Source of the DNA: Kocuria sp. TGY1127_2
Lineage (GTDB): Bacteria > Actinomycetota > Actinomycetes > Actinomycetales > Micrococcaceae
NCBI RefSeq assembly: GCF_013394385.1
Contig: NZ_AP022834.1
Location: forward strand, 2,666,001-2,730,000
Direction of reading: 5' to 3'
DNA length: 64,000 nucleotides
The notes under the pieces were generated by a model. It was not told the origin of the DNA and made no database searches. It saw only the letters and a list, made by a program, of their open reading frames with translations. The position numbers and the translations under genes are program-made. Below are positions 33,355 to 40,900 of this stretch, one piece after another; within the stretch, counting starts at the first letter, position 1, and every line of letters starts with the position of its first letter.

Positions 33355-34913
33355 ACATCGACCAGAATGAAGAAGCCGTCGTCATCGTGGGTTCAGGTGC
33401 GGGTGGGGGAACTCTCGCCTACGAGCTGACCAAACAAGGCATACCTGTTGTCGTGCTCGAGGCCGGGCCGTATTTGCGCAATGAAGACTATGTGAACAAC
33501 GAGTGGGAAGCCTTCAACCAGATGGCGTGGCTCGATCCACGGACAACAAGCGGTTCATGGCGCATCACCACCGATTTCCCGAACCTCCCCACGTGGATCG
33601 TGAAAGCGGTGGGCGGTACCACCACGCACTGGTCGGGTGCGACTCCGCGCTTCAAAGAGCATGAGTTCAAGGCCCGGAGCACTTACGGCCGCGTGGAAGG
33701 GGCGAACCTTCTCGATTGGCCGATCGCCAAGGAGGATCTGGACCCGTATTACGACCGTGCCGAGATCGCGATGGGGTCAACCCACACCCACGGGCGCAAG
33801 CCATTGCCGGCAAACAACAACTACAAGGTCTTCGCGAACGGCGCGGAACGTATCGGTTACAAGCATTACGCGACTGGCCCCTACGCAACCAACGCCGAGG
33901 AGTACGACGGTCGTCCCGCATCCATCCAGGATGGCTTCAATTTCCAAGGCGACAAGAACAAGTCGAAGTGGTCGACTCTGGTTCGCGAAATCCCGCGGGC
34001 CGAGGACTCGGGTCTGTTGGACCTGCGCTCCGACTGCCAGGTCGTCCAGATCACCCACGACGCCTCCGGCAGAGCCGATTCCGTGCTCTACCTCGACGAG
34101 GAAGGCAACCTGCACCGGCAGGCCGCGAAGCTCGTGGCAGTCGCGGGCAATTCCATCGAGACCCCGCGATTGCTTCTGATGTCGGCGACGCCCATGTTCC
34201 CTGATGGGCTCGCGAATTCGTCGGGCCAGGTCGGGCGCAACTACATGCGGCACACGACCGGTTCCGTGTACTCACGGTTCGACAAGCCGGTGCGCATGTA
34301 CAGGGGCGAGACAATGGCCGGTGTCATCGCCGATGAATCCATTCATAACCCTGACCGTGGGTTCGTTGGAGGCTATTACCTCGAGACGATCTCGCTCGGC
34401 CCCGCGTTCTTGGCCAGTTTCGCCGATCCGGGTGCCTGGGGCGCGGAATTCGCCGAAATCATGGATTCTTATCTCAATACGGCTGGTCTGTGGGTGATCG
34501 GCGAGGATATGCCGCAGGAATCGAATCGGATCACGTTGAATTCGGCGGTCACCGACAAAAACGGCCTTCCGGTCCCGAACGTTCATTTCGATGATCATGC
34601 GAACGACGTCGCGATGCGAGACCACGGGTATCAACAAGCTGAAAAGCTCTACGACTCCGTCGGTGCCATCGGCTCCCACCGCACCCCGCCTTACCCGTCA
34701 ACGCACAACCTCGGGACCTCACGGATGAGCGCTCGCCCTGAAGACGGCGTGGTCGACCAGTGGGGGCGCACCCACGACATCCCCAATCTGTTCATCAGCG
34801 ACGGTTCGGTCTTCACCACCGGAGCCGCAGCAAATCCGACGCTGACCATCGTCGCGCTGGCTATCCGACAGGCCGAGTACATCGTCGACCAGCTGAAAAC
34901 CGACGGCATCTAA
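33351..34913 (+). CDS. GMC-family FAD oxidoreductase
   Basis: Flavin-dependent alcohol or sugar oxidoreductase of 520 residues. The FAD motif VVIVGSGAGGGTLAYEL (about 9-25) leads, followed by a VGGTTTHWSGATPRF segment, and the C-terminal catalytic region with His in YPSTHNLGTSRMS and Asn in AAANPTLTIVALAIRQAEYI, the GMC His/Asn pair. No signal peptide, so it is cytoplasmic, unlike membrane-attached three-subunit relatives. The GTG start overlaps the small-subunit stop. No cytochrome c subunit gene is present. The substrate is unknown. Confidence 0.88.
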   Translation: MNIDQNEEAVVIVGSGAGGGTLAYELTKQGIPVVVLEAGPYLRNEDYVNNEWEAFNQMAWLDPRTTSGSWRITTDFPNLPTWIVKAVGGTTTHWSGATPRFKEHEFKARSTYGRVEGANLLDWPIAKEDLDPYYDRAEIAMGSTHTHGRKPLPANNNYKVFANGAERIGYKHYATGPYATNAEEYDGRPASIQDGFNFQGDKNKSKWSTLVREIPRAEDSGLLDLRSDCQVVQITHDASGRADSVLYLDEEGNLHRQAAKLVAVAGNSIETPRLLLMSATPMFPDGLANSSGQVGRNYMRHTTGSVYSRFDKPVRMYRGETMAGVIADESIHNPDRGFVGGYYLETISLGPAFLASFADPGAWGAEFAEIMDSYLNTAGLWVIGEDMPQESNRITLNSAVTDKNGLPVPNVHFDDHANDVAMRDHGYQQAEKLYDSVGAIGSHRTPPYPSTHNLGTSRMSARPEDGVVDQWGRTHDIPNLFISDGSVFTTGAAANPTLTIVALAIRQAEYIVDQLKTDGI

Positions 34914-34948
34914 GGCACCAAAACTTCACCAATATATGAGGAGAGACC

Positions 34949-35482
34949 ATGGCCAATACATCCCCGTACGATCAGATCGCAGAAGTTCCCTCGTTCGAGG
35001 TAACGAGCACCGACTTCTCCGATGGCGGAACCCTGCCCGCCGCCCAAGTCAGCGGAATTTTCGGCGCTGGCGGAGAAGACATCAGCCCACAGCTGTCCTG
35101 GAGCGGTTTCCCCTCCGAGACGAAGAGCTTCGCCATCACCGTGTACGATCCCACGGCACCAACCGGTAGCGGTTTCTGGCACTGGGCCGTCACTGATGTG
35201 CCTGCCTCGACGACGTCGGTACCGAGTGGTGCCGGCGGAGACGAGGGTCAGGGCCTGCCCAACGGAGCTATCCAGTTGCGCAATGACGCGAGCCTCTCCC
35301 GCTACCTCGGTGCGGCGCCGCCAGCAGGCCATGGTTCCCATACGTATTACATCGCGGTTCACGCGCTCGACGTCGAGACCCTCGACATCGGATCCGACGC
35401 GACACCGGCGTTCCTCGGGTTCAACATGTCCGGGCACACCATTGCCCGGGCCGTGCTGACCGGAACGTTCGAGGCCAAATAG
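34949..35482 (+). CDS. YbhB/YbcL-family (PEBP/Raf kinase inhibitor-like) protein
   Basis: 177-residue phosphatidylethanolamine-binding-protein fold. Family motifs are [29 protein letters not shown] with the ligand-site [13 protein letters not shown] with His, and [17 protein letters not shown]. These soluble proteins bind anionic ligands in a small pocket; their role in bacteria is undefined. It sits 35 bases after the GMC oxidoreductase gene with AGGAGAG before its ATG, so it is probably the last operon member. A hairpin at 35499-35528 follows. Its repeated association with oxidoreductase genes is the only clue to function. Confidence 0.85.
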   Translation: MANTSPYDQIAEVPSFEVTSTDFSDGGTLPAAQVSGIFGAGGEDISPQLSWSGFPSETKSFAITVYDPTAPTGSGFWHWAVTDVPASTTSVPSGAGGDEGQGLPNGAIQLRNDASLSRYLGAAPPAGHGSHTYYIAVHALDVETLDIGSDATPAFLGFNMSGHTIARAVLTGTFEAK

Positions 35483-35498
35483 GGCCGTCGACCCAAGC

Positions 35499-35528
35499 CG
35501 CCCGTCCCGCTGAGAAGAGGGGCGGGCG
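35499..35528 (+). terminator. Hairpin ending the alcohol dehydrogenase/GMC operon
   Basis: CGCCCGTCCC (35499-35508) pairs with GGGGCGGGCG (35519-35528), with one G-T pair and a 10-base loop. It lies 17 bases after the YbhB stop. Confidence 0.6.
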
Positions 35529-35584
35529 AGCGTCGGGCTCCTAACCCATGGCTTATTCACACTGACTGAAATGTACGGAGACGA

Positions 35585-36406
35585 GTGAACGTGACTGTCG
35601 AGAAAAGGACCTCCGCAAAGCCGTCATCGCCTCGTGATTCGAGCGTCCAGACCATTGAGCGAACGCTCGCTATCCTCGAACTCATCTCCGAGCGCGGTGG
35701 CGCGACGGCGCGAGAAATTTCGAACGCGCTCAAATATCCCCTCCCGACCGTTTATCGGCTGATGCAAGCGCTCGTGCAGGCCGACTATCTCACTCATCTG
35801 CGCTCAGAGCATCGGTTCGAATTAGGATTCAAGCTCGATCGGCTCGGAGCCTCCTTGCACCGCCAGGTCGGGGTCCCGGCTATGGTCCGCTCGGAAATCC
35901 AGATCCTGCACGACTACGCCAAAGCTGCGGCGTATTTCGCCATATACCGAGGCTCGGGCGTGGTGCTCGCTTACGTCGTGGACAGCCCCCGGTACCCACG
36001 ACTTCGACCGCTTCGATTCGGATTCCACGAGGCGGCCCATGCAACGGCCTTCGGCAAGATCATGCTGTCCGGAATGTCGAAAGCCCAGCTCGATCAGTAT
36101 CTCGAGGCGCACGGAACTTCGGATCTGACTCCAACAACCATCACGGATCGCGGCACGCTGGAGGAGCATCTTGCCGAAGTCGCGAATCGGGGCATCGCCT
36201 GGGAGAAGGAGGAATTCATCCCCGGCATGACCTGTGCGGCGATCGGTGTTCGCAATGGTGCGGGCATGGTCGTGGGCTCTGTAGCCATCAGTACCCCATC
36301 CCAGGACACGGATCCTGTCCGAGAAAGGGAACTTGAACGACGTCTTCGGGACACCGCAAACCGCATCAGTCGTTACTACCGCACGACGCAAGCACCCATC
36401 GCGTAG
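35585..36406 (+). CDS. IclR-family transcriptional regulator
   Basis: 273-residue regulator. A winged-helix N-terminal domain (about 20-85; QTIERTLAILELISERGGATAREISNAL, with the recognition helix after it) is followed by an IclR ligand domain (about 95-265) with AYVVDSPRYPRLRPLRFGFHEAAHATAFGKIML, a typical effector-site helix. Its position after the alcohol dehydrogenase/GMC operon suggests it controls that operon. The GTG has GGAG about 5 bases upstream and overlaps the stop of a five-codon frame (ATG 35571 to TGA 35588). No further partner gene follows. Confidence 0.88.
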   Translation: MNVTVEKRTSAKPSSPRDSSVQTIERTLAILELISERGGATAREISNALKYPLPTVYRLMQALVQADYLTHLRSEHRFELGFKLDRLGASLHRQVGVPAMVRSEIQILHDYAKAAAYFAIYRGSGVVLAYVVDSPRYPRLRPLRFGFHEAAHATAFGKIMLSGMSKAQLDQYLEAHGTSDLTPTTITDRGTLEEHLAEVANRGIAWEKEEFIPGMTCAAIGVRNGAGMVVGSVAISTPSQDTDPVRERELERRLRDTANRISRYYRTTQAPIA

Positions 36407-36430
36407 GCCGGGTGCCGGTACCCTTCCGAG

Positions 36431-36664
36431 GTGAGTCTAAAGTGGTTTCTGCTTCCTTCGCGCCCCGCAGAAGAAGCCAACGCGGATTGGCTCGAAAATT
36501 CGGCCGGGTTCAAAGTCGAGATCGTGGCCACCGAGCGATAGTTGAAAGTCAATGAGTCCCAGCAATTGCGCTTCGGTGTTTTTGAACTCTTCAGTACCCG
36601 TTCCCCGAAGAACCACGAGGCGCGCTTGTTGTTGCGGCTCGACAACGCCTACAGAGCCAGTTTG
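36431..36664 (+). pseudogene. Possible decayed small protein gene
   Basis: A plus-strand frame from the GTG at 36431 encodes a protein-like 36 residues, then meets TAG at 36539-36541, then stays open and protein-like (LRFGVFELFSTRSP and LRLDNAYRASLN). The pattern FGVFELF loosely recalls ABM-type quinol monooxygenases (FGIFDaF). It may be a remnant split by a stop. The convergent acetyltransferase overlaps its end. The match is weak and could be chance. Confidence 0.25.
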
Positions 36665-37143
36665 AATCCTTCGTGGGATGGGGAAAAACCGAGGCTGCCA
36701 TAGAAACGGTGAGCGTCCGCGCGGGTTTTGTCCGTGGTCAGTTGGACGAGTGAGCACCCGCGCGATCTGGCCAGTCCAATAGCCCACTCGAATATCGCGC
36801 GGCCCAGTCCGCGACTGCGGAAATCGTCGCGAATTCGAACCCCTTCGATCTGAGCCCGCAGTGCTCCGCGTCGAGACAGCCCGGGAATGAATGAAATCTG
36901 CAAGGTCCCGATCACCTCGGACCTTAAGCAGGCCACAACGAGGAGCTCCCGGTCATTACCGTCTATCAAGGAAAATGCCTGCCGGTATGGGGTCAAATCG
37001 TCTTCCGTAGACCTTGACTCCCTGCTTCGGCCCAATGGATCGTCCGCCAACAATTGCACAATCTCGGGTACATCGCCCAAGACCGCGCGACGGATCTCAA
37101 CCTGCATACCTGCCACAGAAAGATTTGCCACGGGTCGAGCCAT
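36649..37143 (-). CDS. GNAT-family N-acetyltransferase
   Basis: Acyltransferase of 164 residues using acetyl-CoA. The core runs from IRRAVLGDVPEIVQLLADDPLGRSRE to the acetyl-CoA loop RDDFRSRGLGRAIFEWAI and the Tyr-containing AHRFYGSLGFSPSHEGFKL end. The substrate is unknown; sequence fits small-amine or amino acid acetylation. The ATG at 37143 is supported by TATGCT 6 bases upstream (37150-37155), a likely leaderless -10. An alternative ATG 12 codons later starts nearer the domain. It stands alone. Confidence 0.87.
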   Translation of the reverse strand: MARPVANLSVAGMQVEIRRAVLGDVPEIVQLLADDPLGRSRESRSTEDDLTPYRQAFSLIDGNDRELLVVACLRSEVIGTLQISFIPGLSRRGALRAQIEGVRIRDDFRSRGLGRAIFEWAIGLARSRGCSLVQLTTDKTRADAHRFYGSLGFSPSHEGFKLAL

Positions 37144-37149
37144 GGAACG

Positions 37150-37155
37150 AGCATA
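37150..37155 (-). promoter_or_regulatory. -10 hexamer for a leaderless transcript (GNAT gene)
   Basis: TATGCT on the minus strand, 6 bases before the ATG at 37143. Confidence 0.45.
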
Positions 37156-37295
37156 CCGCCCGTCGAAGTAGCAAGAAATGGTTCACACATCGCGGCACCA
37201 TGGAAAGGAAAAACCGGTCCGGGAGCCTTCCCGTTCATTCAGGTTGCGGGCTTTTCGGCCGTCTCGGTCATGAGCGGTCCCTCCCCGGCGGGCCG

Positions 37296-37952
37296 CTATC
37301 GTTCCGGGCCGTACAGGTGCTCGGGACGGCCGGTCGAGCCGTAGTGGAGGGTCACTGTCACGGATCGGGATTCGGCGAGTTTGACCAGGTGACGCTGCGC
37401 GGTGGCGCGGGAAATTCCCACGGCTTCAGCAACCTCGGATGCAGACATGAGCCCGCGGGCAGCCCGCAAAACCTCCAAGACCCTTCCCGACGTCGAGGAC
37501 CCCGGCACGGGTGCATTGGCGCTCGATCCTCCGGTCTCGGTCAACGAGCGAAGGGCACGGTCCAAACTCGACTGGTCCAAACGGTCCCGATCCAGCAGTC
37601 GACGATACCGGGAATACCGGCGGAGGAAACCCTGGAGATGCGCAGCGTCGAACGGCTTGAAGATGTACGTCAAGGCGCCGGCACGCAAGGCCGAACGGAC
37701 CACCGAGGCGTCCGAAACTGCCGAGAGAATCGCGGCATCGACATCGAATCCCCGCAAGAGGTCCACTCCGTTCCCGTCCGGAAGCACGTAATCGGCCAAG
37801 AGAAGGTCGACCTCGCCACTTCCCAGAACCTCCCGCGCCGCCCGCACATCGCGGACGGGGTCAAGAGCCTCGAATCCGGCCGTCTGGTTGACGTATTCAC
37901 AGTGCAATTGGCCGACGTACAGATCGTCGTCGACCACCAAAACATTCGTCAT
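37296..37952 (-). CDS. CitB/DcuR-type response regulator
   Basis: 218-residue response regulator. The receiver has the acidic pair in VDDD (8-10), the phosphorylation Asp54 in LLLADYVLPDGNG, and Lys99 in YIFKPFD. The C-terminal region (about 165-215) has a helix-turn-helix with EVAEAVGISRATAQRHLVKLAESRS, as in CitB/DpiA regulators. The ATG at 37952 overlaps the kinase stop as ATGA, so kinase and regulator are one operon; open frames extending upstream overlap the kinase. Family members induce uptake and fermentation of C4-dicarboxylates or citrate. Its target transporter may be the citrate carrier at 49.6 kb (inference). Confidence 0.9.
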   Translation of the reverse strand: MTNVLVVDDDLYVGQLHCEYVNQTAGFEALDPVRDVRAAREVLGSGEVDLLLADYVLPDGNGVDLLRGFDVDAAILSAVSDASVVRSALRAGALTYIFKPFDAAHLQGFLRRYSRYRRLLDRDRLDQSSLDRALRSLTETGGSSANAPVPGSSTSGRVLEVLRAARGLMSASEVAEAVGISRATAQRHLVKLAESRSVTVTLHYGSTGRPEHLYGPER

Positions 37953-39619
37953 GACTCCATCTTCTCCTCCAAGACATGGGGCAGTTCCACGCCGAAACTC
38001 GCACCGCCCATTCGCGGGTCCTTTCCCTCGACCAACCACACGCGCCCGCCTTGTCGCCTTGCCACCCGTCGGCACAAAGCCAGACCGATACCCAGGCCGT
38101 GGGCGTCGTCGTCCAGGGCCCCGCTGCCGCTGACACCTTCCTGGAATGCGCGCTCACCGTCTTCCGGCGAATCGATCCCGGCGCCCGTGTCCGTCACGAC
38201 AGCGTGCAGCGCCTCGCCGTCGCTCAGCAGCTGAACCTCAACCGCCTTGGAGGGCGTTTCCCCTTGGACCGCCGCACGAACCGCGTTGTCGATGAGGTTG
38301 CCCAGTATCAACGTGACGTCCTCCGGTTCCCGAACGCGGCCGAAGACCAGGGAGTCCTCCGAGATGCGCAGCTCCACGCCGACTTCGGAACTCGTGGTGC
38401 TCTTGGCCTCCGCGAGAGCTCGAAGATACGGGTCGTCGACATGTTCGATCCCCTTCACGGGTGCACCGATCGGGCCGGTCCGCAGAATCTCGGCCAGATA
38501 GCTCTCCGCCTCATGGTGCGCGCCCGTGGTCACGAGTCCCATGACCGTGTGAAGCCGGTTCGCGAACTCGTGTCTTTGCGCCCGCAAAGCATCGGCCATG
38601 GTGATGACGGATTCGAGTTGGCGAGACATCGTCAGGATTTGGGTCTCGTCACGCAGGGTCACGACGCCGCCGACTGAGATGTCCCCGCGTCGCACCTGAA
38701 CCGCCGTCGCGAGGAGGATCCGGTCTCCGACCGAGATACGCCGTCGCAACTCGGAGCTCCCGGAGTCGCGTTCACCCAAGACTTCACCGACCATCACCTG
38801 AATCTCATGCGGTATGCGCACTTCCTCGGTCGGGTATTCCGAGTATCCCAGCAGGCTCCGGGCGGTTTCATTGCTCAAGGTCAGCCGCCCGTCCGGGGAG
38901 AATCCCAGGACCCCGTCGTCGAGCCCGCGCAGGACCGCTTCCTGGTGACGCGCCATTTCGGCCAGTTCTTCGGGCCCGATCCCCAAGGTCTGGCGTTTGA
39001 GACGCCGCCCGAGCGCCAGCGAAGCCACGATGCCGACGGCCAGCGCCACCGCTGCGAGCGCCCCGATGACCCACAGTTTTCGACGGACCTCCGCCCCGAC
39101 GGCAGAGGTACGTACACCTACGGAGACCTCTCCGACCACGGTGCCGTCATCGGTCGCCGAATAGATCGGAACTTTCGCCCGGACGGTCTCTCCCAAGGTG
39201 CCTTCATCGTGGGTGATTTCTTCCTTGCCGGAGAGCGCGACGTCGGGCGATGTGGAGACTTTCTTGCCCAGCAGCGACGGGTCCGGGTGCGCGAGTCGCA
39301 GTCCCCGGTTGTCGGTCACCACCACGAAATCAACGTGGTTGCGGGACCGAATATCCATTGCGAGTGCCTGCAGGTTGCTTGATCGAATGACGTCCGGACC
39401 GACCTGCTTCTCGGCGGTCACACGGGTAGCCCCGCTCCTGACTTGTGGTTCCGCGGCCAAAGTCCGCGCTATGGAAAGGGCCTGCGTCTCCGTGGTGTCG
39501 GTGACCGTGCGGGCACCCAGCCACGCGAATGTTGCGGCCGCGAGCGACAGCACCACGATGATGACGGCCAGTTGGCTCATCAGCACGCGGCGCGAGAAGG
39601 AATCGGAAGGTCGCGGCAT
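37949..39619 (-). CDS. CitA/DcuS-type sensor histidine kinase
   Basis: 556-residue membrane sensor. Two helices (about 15-35 and 183-204) flank an extracytoplasmic PAS-like sensor (about 40-180; NHVDFVVVTDNRGLRLAHPDPSLLGKK). A cytoplasmic PAS follows (225-325; AVLRGLDDGVLGFSPDGRL). The phosphoacceptor is His350 in RAQRHEFANRLHTVMG, and the ATPase has NLIDNAVRAA, DTGAGI and GLGIGLALCRR. Such kinases detect citrate, malate or fumarate outside the cell. TAAGCT lies 6 bases before the ATG (39626-39631) with no ribosome site, a leaderless start. Stop overlaps the regulator gene. Confidence 0.9.
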   Translation of the reverse strand: MPRPSDSFSRRVLMSQLAVIIVVLSLAAATFAWLGARTVTDTTETQALSIARTLAAEPQVRSGATRVTAEKQVGPDVIRSSNLQALAMDIRSRNHVDFVVVTDNRGLRLAHPDPSLLGKKVSTSPDVALSGKEEITHDEGTLGETVRAKVPIYSATDDGTVVGEVSVGVRTSAVGAEVRRKLWVIGALAAVALAVGIVASLALGRRLKRQTLGIGPEELAEMARHQEAVLRGLDDGVLGFSPDGRLTLSNETARSLLGYSEYPTEEVRIPHEIQVMVGEVLGERDSGSSELRRRISVGDRILLATAVQVRRGDISVGGVVTLRDETQILTMSRQLESVITMADALRAQRHEFANRLHTVMGLVTTGAHHEAESYLAEILRTGPIGAPVKGIEHVDDPYLRALAEAKSTTSSEVGVELRISEDSLVFGRVREPEDVTLILGNLIDNAVRAAVQGETPSKAVEVQLLSDGEALHAVVTDTGAGIDSPEDGERAFQEGVSGSGALDDDAHGLGIGLALCRRVARRQGGRVWLVEGKDPRMGGASFGVELPHVLEEKMES

Positions 39620-39899
39620 GCGCCCAGCTTAGATGATTGGTCCCCGGGGGTGCTGGGGCGGGAACCAGCGAGAGAAAGGGATCATGCCCAGAATCGACTC
39701 CTCCGTAGGGCTGGATCGGGCGACGACCCGTGTTGGCTCCACTTCGTCGATGTGTCACCGGCCCAGGAGCCAACTTCCAGCCAAACGCTCGGGGCTTTGA
39801 GGCCCGGCTGTCTCCACTGCCCGAAAACCGCAAGCCCGACCGATATCAGCTCAAACTCTCACCCCACCCCCATCTATGGATTGAGGCTAAGCTGGCCCC
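39620..39899. other. Divergent region between the two-component system and the hydrolase operon
   Basis: No gene supported. It contains the kinase -10 TAAGCT (minus strand, 39626-39631), a 9-bp inverted repeat GTTGGCTCC (39732-39740) and GGAGCCAAC (39766-39774), and the plus-strand -10 TAAGCT at 39888-39893 serving the leader ORF. The hairpin could regulate transcription, but no T-run follows. Confidence 0.45.
39888..39893 (+). promoter_or_regulatory. -10 hexamer for the leaderless leader ORF and hydrolase operon
   Basis: TAAGCT, followed by 6 bases and the ATG of a 12-codon ORF at 39900. No clear -35, as is common in leaderless actinobacterial promoters. Confidence 0.5.
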
Positions 39900-39938
39900 A
39901 TGGAACCATCCTCTCCCGGAACCGTTGTCCACTCGTGA
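39900..39938 (+). CDS. 12-codon leader ORF overlapping the hydrolase start
   Basis: ATG at 39900, directly 6 bases after a TAAGCT hexamer, opens MEPSSPGTVVHS and stops at TGA 39936-39938. The hydrolase GTG is at 39935-39937, so stop and start share GTGA. The GTG has no Shine-Dalgarno site, so the hydrolase is probably translated only after this leader peptide, a reinitiation arrangement. Peptide function unknown. Confidence 0.55.
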   Translation: MEPSSPGTVVHS

Positions 39939-40900
39939 ACCGACTGTCTCGGGCTGTACTGCGCTTATTCGCCGCACCCCGGCTCAACATTCGTGAGGAC
40001 TATGAGAAGGTCCGGCGACTGCAACGTCGATTGGCCGCGGTGTTGATGCCACCGTCTCGAACCCCGCGCTGGCAGCCCATGCCCGACGACAAGAGACTCC
40101 ATGCTCAAGTCCGGATTTTCCGGCCGAAAGAACGACGGCGCGACGATGTCCTCGTCTTCTTCCACGGAGGCGGCTGGGTCACCGGGGACAGTGAGACGTA
40201 CACCCCGACGTGCACCAGAATGGCGGACCTCACCTGCTGTACCGTGGCCTCCGTCGACTACAGGCTCGCGCCCGAGTACCCCTTCCCGGCGGGACTGGAG
40301 GATTGCTACGACGTCGCCCGGTTGTTGCTGGAGGAACCGCAACGTGTGGGCGCCGCGGACGCCAGTCAGATCGTCTTGGCCGGTGACTCCGCCGGGGGAA
40401 ACTTTGCGGCCGTCATCTCATCGCTGCTGCGAGAACGCGGTCATCGCGGCCCGAGTCGACAGATCCTGATCTACCCGGTGACCCACTGGGCCCACGATCC
40501 GGAGACCTCCCCGTTCGCCTCGGTGCGCTATCACGGCGGGGACTACCGGCTCACCAATACCGAGGTCGAGGACTACTTCGACCTCTACGTTCCTGACCGG
40601 GACCAGCGTCACGACGCGTTTGTCGCTCCGCTGATGGCGACGGACCTCTCCAAGCAACCGACGACCCTGGTGATCACGGCGGAGCTGGATTTGTTGCGCG
40701 ATGAGGGTGAGGCTTACGGCCGTGCCCTCGCCGACGCCGGGAACGCAGTGCGGATACACCGGGTGGTCGGGGCGTTGCACGGTTTCATCTCTCTGCCCCG
40801 CTTCTCCCGGTCGGTCCAAGAAGCCTACGAGGTGATCAACGAATTCCTCAGCAATGCTCCCGTCGCCGAGGAACAGACCGACCCTCAGGAGCCCACATGA
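39935..40900 (+). CDS. Alpha/beta hydrolase of the hormone-sensitive-lipase (GDXG) family
   Basis: 321-residue esterase-like protein. HGGGW (77-81) forms the oxyanion hole, and Ser152 in GDSAGG is the nucleophile. Asp in ITAELDLLRDEGEAY and His in VVGALHGFISLPRF complete the triad. A short amphipathic N-terminal region precedes the domain. The GTG start overlaps the stop of a 12-codon leader ORF. The stop overlaps the next gene as ATGA, and this hydrolase is the first of three coupled genes with an acyltransferase-like and a DUF6320 protein. Lipid or acylated natural-product esters are plausible substrates (inference). Confidence 0.87.
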   Translation: MNRLSRAVLRLFAAPRLNIREDYEKVRRLQRRLAAVLMPPSRTPRWQPMPDDKRLHAQVRIFRPKERRRDDVLVFFHGGGWVTGDSETYTPTCTRMADLTCCTVASVDYRLAPEYPFPAGLEDCYDVARLLLEEPQRVGAADASQIVLAGDSAGGNFAAVISSLLRERGHRGPSRQILIYPVTHWAHDPETSPFASVRYHGGDYRLTNTEVEDYFDLYVPDRDQRHDAFVAPLMATDLSKQPTTLVITAELDLLRDEGEAYGRALADAGNAVRIHRVVGALHGFISLPRFSRSVQEAYEVINEFLSNAPVAEEQTDPQEPT

